64,000 bases of DNA from Zelopaecilomyces penicillatus (taxonomy: Eukaryota; Ascomycota; Sordariomycetes; Hypocreales; Pseudodiploosporaceae). The notes beneath the pieces were generated by a model. It saw nothing but the letters and a program-made list of their open reading frames with translations, had not been told where the DNA came from and ran no database searches. Every line of letters begins with the position of its first letter. The stretch's first letter is position 1. Location of the stretch: the NCBI GenBank assembly GCA_005765155.1, contig VCCP01000003.1, forward strand, positions 806,001 to 870,000, read 5' to 3'. The translations under genes were made by a program, and so were the position numbers. Positions 1 to 10,370 of the stretch are shown here, piece by piece.

Positions 1-660
1 TTTAGATTTCTAAGCATTTTAAATAATAAGAAAGGGAGGGGTATAAGGGATAAGCCCTTATTTTACTAGTCTAGCCTGATATAGCAGGTCAGGCTGCATG
101 GGCTTTTTAGGTCTTATAGCAGGTCAGGCTGCTACCTTATAGCAGGTCTGGCTGCTAGGGCTATAGCAGGTTTAGCTGCTAAGCTATAGTAGGTCTAGCT
201 ACTAATCTTATAATAGGTCAGGCTGTTATATAAAACCCGCCTATTTTAATAATATTGAATCATAGATATGGAGGGATATTATAGATAGTAGGAATATTGA
301 GAAGATTAAAGAAATCCTTGATTCTTTTAATTAAAGCTCTATTTATACATTGATAATCTAATCCCTTACCTTTAATAGTCTTGATTTCTAGATTATAGTA
401 TAAAAAACCCTATATCCAGTGTTTTCTAAGGGATTAAAAATCATTATTATTAATAAGGATTTTTTTGATAAAGCTTTTGAGCTATTTATATATTGGAGGA
501 AGCCCTAGGGCTTCTTATATAAGGATCTAACTATAGAGATGCTTTTCCTAATCCTTAAAAAGGTATTGCTTTAGCTCTTTAGCAATATTTATAGGTTATA
601 AGCCATTGAGCTGATAGTGAAGTGTTCTATAAGGGATTCCCCAGCATTATAAAGCAATTC
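1..660. other. AT-rich decayed block, possible transposon relic
   Basis: This stretch is much richer in A and T than the rest of the window. Every frame is interrupted by frequent TAA and TAG codons, yet short runs look like former coding sequence. This is what repeat-induced point mutation (RIP) or simple decay of a mobile element produces in ascomycetes. No terminal repeats, target-site duplication or transposase motif could be recognised, so the class of element is unknown. The block runs off the left edge. Confidence 0.45.
80..231. repeat. Degenerate tandem repeat, about 24-bp unit, six copies
   Basis: Six copies of a unit close to TATAGCAGGTCAGGCTGCT start near 80, 115, 138, 162, 184 and 208. 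Spacing is 22-24 bp except for the first interval (35 bp). Copies differ almost only by C/T and G/A transitions (GCAGG versus GTAGG or ATAGG, CAGGC versus TAGCT), the type of change RIP produces. Each unit is partly self-complementary (AGCAG with CTGCT), so small hairpins are possible. Confidence 0.8.
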
Positions 661-1708
661 GCTGAGAAACACCTGGATTCATATCTTTTATCGCAAATAC
701 AATATCGTTTTCAGTATAATTAGGTATGACGATTCCAAAAATATAACTATTATTTTAATGTGATAAAAGCTGCATGAGAAAACGCGGTTTTAATGTATTA
801 GGTTTGAGAGTGTAAAGGTAAAAGTGTGTGGTTGCATGTGGGGTGTGGTTGCACATAGGGTGCTTTGACTTATATACTATTGATTAATGCATCTAATAAC
901 ACGTGCGTAGTTAATGGTTCGCCTGGTCATAGTTGAACTTTGCTTTTTTCCCTTCCCCGATGGCCCATTCCGCCCTTTTTTTTTTTTGACATTTCCGTTT
1001 CCAGCGTATCAGACAACGTTCGTCCCTGTACTGTGGAGCCCACTCACTACCCCATGCATCGTGAGCTGTGCCCAACGACAAACGCATCGTGACATGTTCC
1101 CGTCTTAAAGAACCGCCGACAGCAGGCTTCACCTGCCATCTTTCTTCTTTCGGGGAAATCTAAATTGGACAATCCGATGAAAGAAATCCGGGGGGGAGCC
1201 TAAAGGATCTTCAACTGCCGGCTATTGGCTTTGTTAAATGGCTGGACTCCATTTTATTTGGCATGGAGTTGCGGCCGCTCCTCATCGTACAGCTGGCAGG
1301 AGGGTTCGCAGCCAGCTGGCTGCCCAATAGTTGGCACCTCAAAGACGGTCACGCGCTGTGACCAGACTTCGTCACTGAGGTGTCCGACTTTTGTGAATTC
1401 TTTCCTTTCTCGCTGCTGCCAAGTGCTAAAAAGATAAAATTGTCATCCTCTTGGAATTACCTTCTGCTGCTCCTTGAACTCGTCTCCTTGAACTACATCT
1501 CCTTGACCGTCCACAGGCGCCCAAGTATTCTTTCAGACACATCGCTAGCACTCCTCGATTTTCCTCTACATTGATCAATGTAGGAAGTCAAAACCACTCT
1601 TTTTCCCTCCTCGGCCTTGATGTCGACTTCCTGTTGGCACGAAACTTGCCACCAAGATCCTGTCTCTACTCCCAGGCCACGGCCACACTAAGCTACACCG
1701 CCAACAAG
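661..1708. other. No recognisable gene; 5' region of the next gene
   Basis: Composition returns to normal at about 900. Only short, unconvincing open frames occur. The part from about 1380 is C/T-rich, as in many fungal promoters and 5' leaders, and probably serves the gene starting at 1709. Confidence 0.4.
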
Positions 1709-3083
1709 ATGCCTCTTCGCAGCCCCCCTGGCCTACACGGACGTCCAGTATTCCAGCCGCAGTGTACTCATCTTACCATGACTAGACTATACAGTCCCGA
1801 TATTCTCTGTGGCACCTGTCACTGTCCAGGACCCCTCGGATGGCTGTATCAGTGTACCCAAGATAGGGATGAGGTCATCGAACAAGCAGTGTGCCGAGGA
1901 GAATTGGTATGAAACCAACCCCAGGGCTAAATCATTTGACCTTGAAACACTCGCAATTGTCAGTGTTGCTAAACCTTTGCAGGTCAACATGGATGAGCTT
2001 GGTTGCCATCTTTCCTCGAAGTTAGACATTCGATTGGGTAGTCCTGCGGCTCGTGAGGATAGGTTCAGCTTCTTCAACGAGATTACCCAGAAGCAAATGG
2101 CCAACTATCGGCCAGACCAGATTGTCACCATACTAAAACAACGAGAAAATGCAAGTCTCATATCCATCTCTTCCACCAGGCAAGTCCTCAGCCCTAACGA
2201 GCATTAGGTTCAATTTGTCATTCAGCGTGACAAGATTCGCAAGAATAGTGCTGCGATCCTAGAGCGCCTCACCCAGCCCAATGGAATTGAACCTGTATCA
2301 AACCCATATGAGTTTCAAAAGCCGTGGGTATGTGCCCCTCACGAGGAGTGCCAGTACCTAGTCTGCCCCCGATGTCGACCTGGATCCTCAGATCGTGCGT
2401 TTCTGAGCCTGAATGCGGTTGCAAATGGGGAGACCTCTCCGACAGCGGCTGTAGGATATGGCTTCCATGCAATGGGCGAGAGGCCCGTTGTGGATGTCGA
2501 GCTCTTCAGAAACATTGGTTGCCGGGCGGTTCCTGTGGTAAGAAACCATCTTCATCTTGAAAGAAAAGACGTATTTGCTAATGGAGCCTCGTAATTTTAG
2601 CCCTGCTTAACCCCCAGCTCCGATAATGACACACGCTCCTCCTTTGAGAGTGTCATGGAGCTGCTTGAAGCTCAAATCGCTCGTGGGCGCGTACTGTTGG
2701 ATAAAAGCAGAAAGAACACGCCGGCGGATGGTTTGCTTAGTGAAGTGACGTGGCCGTTGAATTCTAATGCACAGAAAAGTCATGCAGGTCAGTTAAAGCA
2801 TTCACCACGTTGCGATAATCTCGGAGCATTCTCTGCCGCCTCGGACCCCTTGATTTGGACACCCCCTCCTTCCCCTGGATTCTACGAAAAGAATGCTGCA
2901 GCAGTTCATGATAGTACAAAGCCGGGGCTAGAGTATGAGGACAGACTGTTATCTACTCATCGGGGAAGCGGGGGAGAACAGGGAAACAAATTTGGCCCGT
3001 CCCCATTGAAGGTTGGCCACGGCGTGGCAATGCTGGAGGAAAGCGTTGAGTTGGGGGTGCCTGATGTCATCACCCAGATCTGA
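1709..3083 (+). CDS. Hypothetical protein with paired-Cys motifs (4 exons)
   Basis: Four exons fit one frame: 1709-1906, 1983-2150, 2208-2537 and 2601-3083, all phase 0, giving about 392 residues. Introns 1 and 3 are GT-AG. Intron 2 (2151-2207) is GC-AG with a GCAAGT donor and CTAAC branch site, and it removes an in-frame TAG at 2205-2207. 1709 is the first ATG in frame. Exon 1 carries CGTCHC followed by GWLYQC. Exon 3 carries a CX2C pair (CPRC) followed by SSDRAFLSLNAVANGE. Together these could bind zinc (inference). The C-terminal third is Ser/Pro-rich and low in complexity. It resembles uncharacterised proteins of filamentous fungi, but no function can be assigned. Not being able to confirm transcripts leaves some doubt about exon 2 and 3 limits. 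Confidence 0.7.
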
Positions 3084-3408
3084 ACAAGCTTTCTACGGCT
3101 AGCCCCTGTTGGCGACTAACAAAAGCAATGGGGCTTTTAGGGCAATGAAGATGGAGCACTGAGGGCTGTGCCAGCGTCCTCGATTAATAGCCCAAAGCGT
3201 TTGGAATGGCTGCATGATACCCCCTGTTGGAGTTGTTGTATATAGAATCTAGGACTGATGAAAACAAAAATCAGAGTCTCGAGTAAATGTCGATTTTGCT
3301 AGGTTGTGTTTAACATGTCCCATTAGCCAAACGTAACAATTAGCACCGGAAACCTCGCCCCATCTCTCTACTCTACCAATCCCCCAAACGCCAAAGTCTT
3401 GTACCCGT
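3084..3408. other. Intergenic between convergent genes
   Basis: 325 bases between the stop codons of the orphan gene and TYR1. Nothing beyond presumed 3' untranslated sequence was seen. Confidence 0.4.
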
Positions 3409-5354
3409 TCATATCTCACTCGCCTTCATGCTCTCCACCACCTTCTTCATCATCTGGTCCCCAACAATCTTCGCCTCTGCAAACCGAGGCTCAAAGAACT
3501 GCTGCGTGCTAACAAACCGCTTCTCCCACGTCTCAAAGTGCCCCAGCGAGACACACTCAGCCCAACCTCGTGCCGCAAACGTAAACTCCAAATCGTCGCT
3601 ACGATACGTCTTGTCCTCGACGGCCGTGCGGATCGCCTCGTCCAGCATGTCCGGGTGACGAAACAAGTGTTCGGTGACACCTAGGCGCAGGCGGAACAGC
3701 GGCGTGCTGCAGAGCATGTGGTCGTAGGGCACGATGCCGAGCGCGGCCCAGCAGTCGACCATGGCGAGCAGCGAGAGGTGGTTGTTGGGACGAGGGGGTT
3801 CGTCGGGGGCGGGTGTGCCGAGGGAGAAGGAAGATAGGATGGAGGGCTCGAGGAGCGGGCGGGCGGCCCAGGTCGTGGATGGGCCGAAGACTTTGTCACG
3901 AGCGCGGTGGAGACGCTCGCGTAGGCCGGTGAGGTCGCCTTCGAGCATGAGTTTGTACAGCTCCGTCACGCTTCGAGCGTACTGGGCGACCTGCTCTCGC
4001 GCCTCGGGGTTCAGAATCGCCAGCCCAGCGTAGACATGCCACTTCTGCCCATAGATACGCAGAGTAATATTCGTTTTTACATTCTCAATACCACCGACGT
4101 AACGGCTCAGTTCCCAGGGGTATTGGCGGTTCGCATGCCAGGCTTTTCCCATAGACAAGAACGCTGCGTGTGTGACCGCCTGTGTATCTGCTGTGATACG
4201 GTCATGTTCGCGTGCCGTAAGGTGGACGTACTTGGAGCCTAGGCAAGAGAGCACGGCTTCGACCTTGCGCAGAGCTTCGTCTGGCGCGCGGTGCTGGATG
4301 AGGACCAGTGGTTGGTTGTGAGGGTCGACACCGGGCCCGTGGAGGGAGTGGCATGATATGATGTGTACGTCGGCGGGTAGGTGAGCTTCGAAAGCGCGGA
4401 TCTCTGGGTCCTTGCATGAGGTCTGCCCTCCGACGATAGCGCCGATTTTGGTTGCTAAAGATTGGGAAAAAGAGGCAGGCTTACGTTAGTGATCATAGGG
4501 AAACGGCATTGAGGGGTTTCAAGGTGGGAGCAAGTGGATGCCTACAAGGACCATATTGGGCAATCACTTTATCAACAAAGGCAGCCTCGACGCTGTATAT
4601 GATGAAATCGCTTGCACGGGATACGAGGTGGCCATTGCGACAAATCTCAATGTTCTTCTGTAACGAGAAAGCTTCAGCAATCTGCACAGGCACATAGGAC
4701 AAGAGACACAGCAAGGGAAAAAGTGGAATAAGACAAAGGTGGCTAGTAAAAACAGTACGAGGCGTACTTTTCCATTGTATTTTTCTTTCAAACTATCGTA
4801 TTTATCTTCTCTATCACAGGCCAGTATTCTACTCCTGTGGTTAGTTACACAGTCGCATCCGGTATGGTTGGTCCATCGCCACGAATCATCATCATTGGGT
4901 ACAAGTATTGTTGGACCTGCTTCAGAGCTTGTTAGCGATGTGTGTGCAAGACGCAACGAAACGTGACAAGCTTTGTGGTGATTGGGGATTCATTCAGACA
5001 TTAGTTTGTTAAGGTAGCTAGCTTGTTCATCACTGAAAGCACAGCGCCATTGTCTGTACACCATAACGGTGGCCAGACGACCCTGCACGATACTCGAGCC
5101 AAATGCGCTCTTGTCATCATAATGAAGGAGGTAGAGGGGGTGATGAGGTAGTGTTGGGATAAAAATTTCAGAAAGCTTACCATGACTGAAGATGCTGGAG
5201 GCGATAGCATACCATGAGGGATGCAGACTCACCTCCAGCCGGCTTCGGAAAGCCTGTCGGCATACATCCTGCCCATATCGCCCATGCCAATCAACCCGAC
5301 GACAAAGTTTTCCATCCCCGCGGGGATAGCACCTGAAGGCGGAGTTGAGGCCAT
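3409..5354 (-). CDS. TYR1: Prephenate dehydrogenase (frameshifted as sequenced)
   Basis: NADP-dependent oxidative decarboxylation of prephenate to 4-hydroxyphenylpyruvate, a cytosolic step of tyrosine synthesis. Likely exons are 5354-5233, 4828-4768, 4657-4546 and 4456-3409. In-phase alternative acceptors would start exons 2 and 3 at 4834 and 4681. Exon 1 encodes the Rossmann start GLIGMGDMG. Exon 2 gives ILACDRED, exon 3 CRNGHLVSRASDFIIYSVE, and exon 4 SCHSLHGPGVDP and REHDRITADTQAVTHAAF, all family hallmarks. Intron 1 is about 400 nt, long for this window. At the start of exon 4 the DNA reads STKIGA and then must shift by two bases to continue IVGGQTSCKDPE. An extra GC lies in the GC run at 4439-4444. 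Downstream the frame stays open to the stop, so this is either a sequencing error or a very young null allele. It is divergent from the RCC1 gene, 376 bp away. Confidence 0.88.
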
Positions 5355-5730
5355 TTTGTCTACTGCTAAAGATTGAGATTAAGCAGTGACCATAGATCAC
5401 ATTCTCACTTGAGAACTGGTGATCAGTATGTGTTATCCGTCCAAGCAGTGTGCTTGGAAGAAGAGTGTGAGGGAAAGGTGCAGAAGATGTTGAGAGGAGA
5501 GAAGAAAAGCTTTTGTAGGAAAAAAAAGTTCGCGACGTCCAAGTCCACTTGGGGCCGGGGAAATTTCTGATTACCTAAGGTGGGGACAGCTGCGAAAATG
5601 CATGTGCCATGGGGATAATTGCATGTTCACAACTGACCCACAAGAGGTGAGAGATATGATGAGCTGGGTCAGTGGGAATGAGGAACCATTGTGAGCGGAA
5701 TATCGATTCAGCAGTAAAGAATCTTCCGAA
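5355..5730. promoter_or_regulatory. Shared divergent promoter TYR1 / RCC1-repeat gene
   Basis: 376 bases separate the two divergent start codons. The sequence has no coding-like frame. No known operator could be assigned by eye. Confidence 0.4.
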
Positions 5731-6825
5731 ATGGAAGCCATATTTGCCATCGGCTCCAACGGGTCTGGCCAGCTCGGAATCACTCACAAGGAAGACGTTT
5801 CAGTGCCCAAGCCCGCTGTCTTTCACCCCAACCCACCAGAATTTCCCATCATCAAGATTGCCGCTGGCGGCAACCATACTCTTCTACTCAGCCAGTCTGG
5901 TAAGCTCTACTGGAGCGGAGACTCTACCAGTGGAGCCTGCGGCCTCGCAGCGGTACCTAGTGTGCCAGTCTTCCAAGAAGCTCGGCTTACCAAGGGCGAC
6001 GGGGACGGCGAAGAGATTGGGCAGATTGCACTTATTGCGGCTACATGGGAGTCTTCCATCATCGTTGCCAGAGATGGTGACGGGAAGAAAATCAAAGTGT
6101 TTAGCTTTGGGGTGGGAATGAAGGGTGAATTGGGTCTGGGGGAGCTCATTGTGCGGACCCCTTCGGCAACACAGATTAAGAACTTTCCTCCACCAGAAAC
6201 AGAAGTTGTGGACCTGGCTGCCTGTATGGGACATGTTATTGCAGTGCTGAGCAATGGCGATGCTTACGGCTGGGGTAATTGCCGAAAGTCACAAGCTGGG
6301 AATCCCGGTGCGGTTATCAACGTGCCGAGGAAGATTGAAGGAGTTGGTTTCAAGGTAGTCAGAGCAGTGTGTGCTAAGGAATCTACATGTCTCTTCGGCG
6401 AGTCTGGCAGTGGGAATATACGTGTGGTGGGGTCAGACAAATGGGGGTTGATATCCAAGGCTCCCGCAACTGCTTCTCCCTGGATAGATGTTGGAGCTGG
6501 CTGGGGTAATTTCTACATATTGAAGCGTGATGGTACTCTAGAAGCCTGGGGTCGAGACGATCACGGTCAACTACCTCCACCCAACCTCCTGCCACTCAAG
6601 AAAATATCGGTTGGGAGCGAACACGTTGTGGCACTATCAGAGAGCGGCGACGTACTGTCGTGGGGGTGGGGAGAGCATGGGAACTGCGGGCCTCGAGTAG
6701 AGGACAACAATGTCAAAGGCAGGTGGAATGTCATTGCATCGTCAAAGTTTATACCTCCAGACAGTCAGATAGATAGTATAGGGGCTGGTTGCGCCACCAG
6801 TTGGATATGTATAACATCTGGATGA
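5731..6825 (+). CDS. ATS1: RCC1-repeat protein, ATS1/KTI13-like
   Basis: Single-exon gene of 364 residues. The N-terminus (MEAIFAIGSNGSGQLG) and recurring Y/F-x-W/F-G-x-G-x3-GQLG blades (YGWGNC, LEAWGRDDHGQL, LSWGWGEHGNCG) mark a seven-bladed RCC1 propeller with little outside it. That matches the size and architecture of yeast Ats1/Kti13, which pairs with Kti11/Dph3 in diphthamide synthesis and Elongator-dependent tRNA wobble modification. Assignment to Kti13 rather than another RCC1 protein is by size and overall look, so it is less certain than the fold. The stop lies 58 bp from the stop of RAD9 on the other strand. Confidence 0.78.
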   Translation: MEAIFAIGSNGSGQLGITHKEDVSVPKPAVFHPNPPEFPIIKIAAGGNHTLLLSQSGKLYWSGDSTSGACGLAAVPSVPVFQEARLTKGDGDGEEIGQIALIAATWESSIIVARDGDGKKIKVFSFGVGMKGELGLGELIVRTPSATQIKNFPPPETEVVDLAACMGHVIAVLSNGDAYGWGNCRKSQAGNPGAVINVPRKIEGVGFKVVRAVCAKESTCLFGESGSGNIRVVGSDKWGLISKAPATASPWIDVGAGWGNFYILKRDGTLEAWGRDDHGQLPPPNLLPLKKISVGSEHVVALSESGDVLSWGWGEHGNCGPRVEDNNVKGRWNVIASSKFIPPDSQIDSIGAGCATSWICITSG

Positions 6826-6883
6826 GTTGCCTCTCTTTTAGTATGAATAAGTAAAATTAAGGCGACTTCGCTCTGAAAGGGCA

Positions 6884-8550
6884 TTAGTCTGGGAAAAGGG
6901 CCAAACCTCGGACTTCTGAGAGTTTCTGTGTTGGCTCGACGTAGGTTGATGGGGCAGCCATCTCATCATCATCCTGTGTATCTGCCGACTGGTCCAACAT
7001 GCTTTGCGAGCGGCTCGTACGCACGCCCGAGGGATTCTATTCGAATCAGCGTTCCGAACGAAATCAAATAGAAGAAAGGAGAAATGCAGGCTTACAGGAT
7101 CAGCGCTATGATTCCATTCCAGCCTGGCGTCCTCCTCTCCATCCTCATCCTCATCTCTAACAGGCTCCCACCCCTCGTCCTCAACGAAAAGACTCTCGGA
7201 GCGTAGTGTTGGCGGTGGAGGCATCTGGGAAGGCCTCAGGTCAAAGGCACCTATCCTTGACGCACTGGCTCTAGCAGCGCTGAGTCTTGGTGTTGGCTTT
7301 GGAGGCAGTCGTACCGACGCTGGTGTCGGCAGTGGTGGCGGGTTTGACTGTTGTGGGAGCTCGGGCTTTGGTTGCGCCAGCGCCTGTGCCTGCGATCCTT
7401 CAGATGGCACCACGCTTGTCCTACGCGAGATCGCTTCCAGGCGCGGGGAGTTGTTTTGTGACGCATTCTTGCGGCCTTTTCGGGTTTTCTGTGTCGGGTT
7501 GGTGCCTCTCTCACCGACGGTCATGATGAGGAACTCGCAGGAAATGGCATCACTCGAGTACGAGAGCTGAATGGGACGCGAAGGGAGAGAATACCGGGCT
7601 GAGAGCGTGTTGCCTGTAATTCCGGCATGCTGTATGATGGCTCGGAAATCCTTGACGGAAATGACGATATGGAGCTTGTCCTCGACATCGATATCATCAA
7701 ATTCGTCTGCCTCGACCGCAATCGAGGTTTGGAGTGGTTTCTTGAGAACCGCTAGATTGTAATGTGAGCTAGTGCACATGCAGGGAACATCAACTGCACA
7801 TACCGTCCTCGCTCACTGTCTTCTCGCTAAAACACGTGAAATTGACATGGTCGCCATCTGTGTTAATGTCTAGATACTCTATTCCCGGGCCAAAATGGTC
7901 CATCAATTGACGTAGGGTCCTTGAAGATATGCTCCAATGATGCGGGGCATCTGACCGATTGAACTTGGCATGAACGGGAACCTTGACCTCGAAAGGGAGC
8001 CGGTGTGTAGAAGTCAGGCCATTTCTGAACACAAGGCGGGTAATAAAGCGACTTTGCTTGATCTCATCGCCATCTTCAATGGCAACATCACATCGCTCTA
8101 TGAGGGTCTGCTTCTCGATGTCTCTCTGTGTGTCAACTCCGGATCTGCCTCGAAACAGAGAAATGAGTGCCTAACGTAAATACCAAGTCAGTACTACAAA
8201 GGCACATGTTTCTAGATGCTGGAAATCAACATACTCTTATGTACAGAGTACAGTAGAATCTCTCGCGGAACTGTCCGCTAGCTTGATACTGGTACTTTGA
8301 AAAGAATCGGTTGGATGCAAACTTGAAGCTTGCGTAGCCAGACTTGGAGGAATTGATTGTGGTGAGGATGAACTAGGGCACGCACGGTCAGTGGGTTCTG
8401 GACTATCCAGTATCATAATTGATTTGATAGACTAACAGAGTCCTTGCGTGCTTCGAGAGACACGTCTTCGCTGAATTTGTTCAGACAGATGAGAGCATCA
8501 CGAAAAGCGGAAACCCCTTCTTCACTGAGAGTAAAGGTTAAGATGGCCAT
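6884..8550 (-). CDS. RAD9: DNA damage checkpoint clamp subunit Rad9
   Basis: Rad9 forms the 9-1-1 sliding clamp with Hus1 and Rad1, which is loaded at damaged DNA and recruits the ATR activator. Five exons fit exactly: 8550-8437, 8372-8235, 8170-7804, 7751-7096 and 7036-6884, giving 475 residues. The N-terminal two thirds are the PCNA-like Rad9 fold (MAILTFTLSEEGVSAFRDAL, YASFKFASNRFF, RDIEKQTLIERCDV, SISSRTLRQLMDHF). The C-terminal tail is Pro/Ser-rich and acidic, and ends EPTQKLSEVRGLALFPD. Such tails carry the phosphorylation sites that bind the TopBP1 homologue (established for the family; individual sites not assigned). This is the Schizosaccharomyces/human-type Rad9, not the unrelated budding yeast protein of that name. 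Confidence 0.9.
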
Positions 8551-10370
8551 GATGCTCGGGTGGTAACAAATCAAGCAAATGGTCCATGTCAATCACACAT
8601 CGTAAAAGAGATCTCAATTGAGAGGGATATCAATTATCTGCCATTATACGTCGTGGTGGTTGAATCTAGCTGTGTTAGCATGAAGTGGAAGGTGCTGGTG
8701 GATGGTGAATACATGGGTAACGTGCTAACATGATTTATCCCGATAAGTGCATAAATCATAAATTGGCGACGAAATGCAGTAATGCTGTGATGGCTAATGA
8801 AGAGGTATCACGCTCAAAATCAAGCCTCAACGTTTGGCAAGTGTGGAATGTATGTCATATATTCATCAACTTAAACGCTACTGGCTGTCTAATTGAGGAA
8901 CAAATAAATTCAAGTCGAAGTCGAGTTCATGGCGCGTCAACGTCCTTCCATCTGTGTCCCAAGTGAAATCCATTATGGAGCGGTGATTTCAACCATCCCT
9001 TCCTACTCTTCTCTCCCCAAACACGCGTCAATTCATTTGCTCAACATGGGCAAATTTTTCTTTGCTGGCCCACAATCAAGACCTGAAGCAGCTGAATTTC
9101 CCCAGAGAAAATCTCCATGGCCCACGGCGCACACCGTGACGGTCAACATGGACGCTGGTGCCAAAGTGGCGACCGCCGAATCCTTTGGACCAGAAGAGAC
9201 CCATTGTTTGTTTATGCTGGTTGGAGCTTTGGATTTAAGGTTTTGGGTGCTGTAGACTTGGCACAGCGGGTTAGCCTTCCATAAGCTGGGCTGGAGCTTC
9301 TGTAATAGGTAGCGAGTGCAACTCACCTTTAAACAGACCAGACTCTGTGAGTGATTCGAGACTGTTGTGTGCAGTTGCGTAGTTGTGTAGTTGATAGATA
9401 ATGAGATGATTATTGCTGTGCTAGGGAAATTGGGAGACGGGCGGTGACGGGGTCTTTTAATGATTCTCAGAGATTGCCAGCTCTGAGCGGCTGGCCAAGG
9501 CAGGGAGCGCAGTAGTTTGAATGACGTATCCGCTACCGCAGCGAGGAGGGACAGACGAGCGACACACGTCCTTCTGTGGCGTTGCCCTGATGATCACGTA
9601 GCAGCCCCTCATCAACAGCAGCTGGGGCATCGAGTTTCTCAACAAACTTGGATTGACAAGGTTGCCACGACGCTCTGAGCCTCTGCGGTCTGCAGTCTGC
9701 ACCAGTAGCACACACACACACATCTGTCTAGCCGCCCATTGAGGCCGCCTATTGCTAGTTGGATGGCTAAGCTTTTCATTTATGCTTGTTTTTTTCACAG
9801 TACCTCCAGATCGGTTTGCGCCTATCTGAATCAAGACTCCCACAGTGCTGGACCAAGGCCATGCAAGGCACCGTCAAGTATTAGGCTTTGCCCCCCCCCC
9901 CCCCCTGCGCCAGGTTATGTAAGGGCTCGTCATTGGTCCAGTTTGATAGATGATGAATTCGACGATCCAGACCACTCTCCACATAACGTAGAATGCCTCA
10001 TGTCGAGGCATTTCGTGATTCGACTGGCATGGACATCATTGACAGCATCAACTGCCGTCCGTCCACTTCAGAAATTGTCGCCAACGCCCCTGCAGGCTGC
10101 AGTGCCACACAGGCTAAAACAGGGCTTATGAATGGTTCAGCTAGGCAGGCTCATGCGCTGTCCGCACCTGAGGGCCTGGAACGTCGTTAGTGTCGGCATA
10201 TGATGGGCAGTGCCATAATAAGAACTTGCACAGACTTGTAATTAGTTGATGATGGGAAGTTTTGCAATTCCGTTATGGATGGCATACAATCTCCCGAACG
10301 GCATCCAGCCCACTTGAATTGATGAAAAGTCCTAGATATTCATTACACCTTGCCTAGGTACTCATCATTC
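8551..10370. other. Intergenic, no gene seen
   Basis: About 1.8 kb with only short open frames on either strand (for example 9046-9255 on plus). None has family-like motifs or credible splicing. The right end is the 3' side of the chitinase gene. Confidence 0.4.
9891..9905 (+). repeat. Homopolymer run of 15 C
   Basis: An uninterrupted C15 tract in intergenic DNA. Long G/C runs of this kind are also places where assemblies miscount bases. Confidence 0.95.

Noticed and set aside
2180..2207. Shorter GC-AG intron in the orphan gene
   Set aside because: At 28 nt it would be too short to splice and breaks the frame; the donor at 2151 gives 57 nt and keeps it.
9046..9255. Small plus-strand ATG frame (69 codons)
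   Set aside because: No signal peptide, family motif or supporting splice sites.
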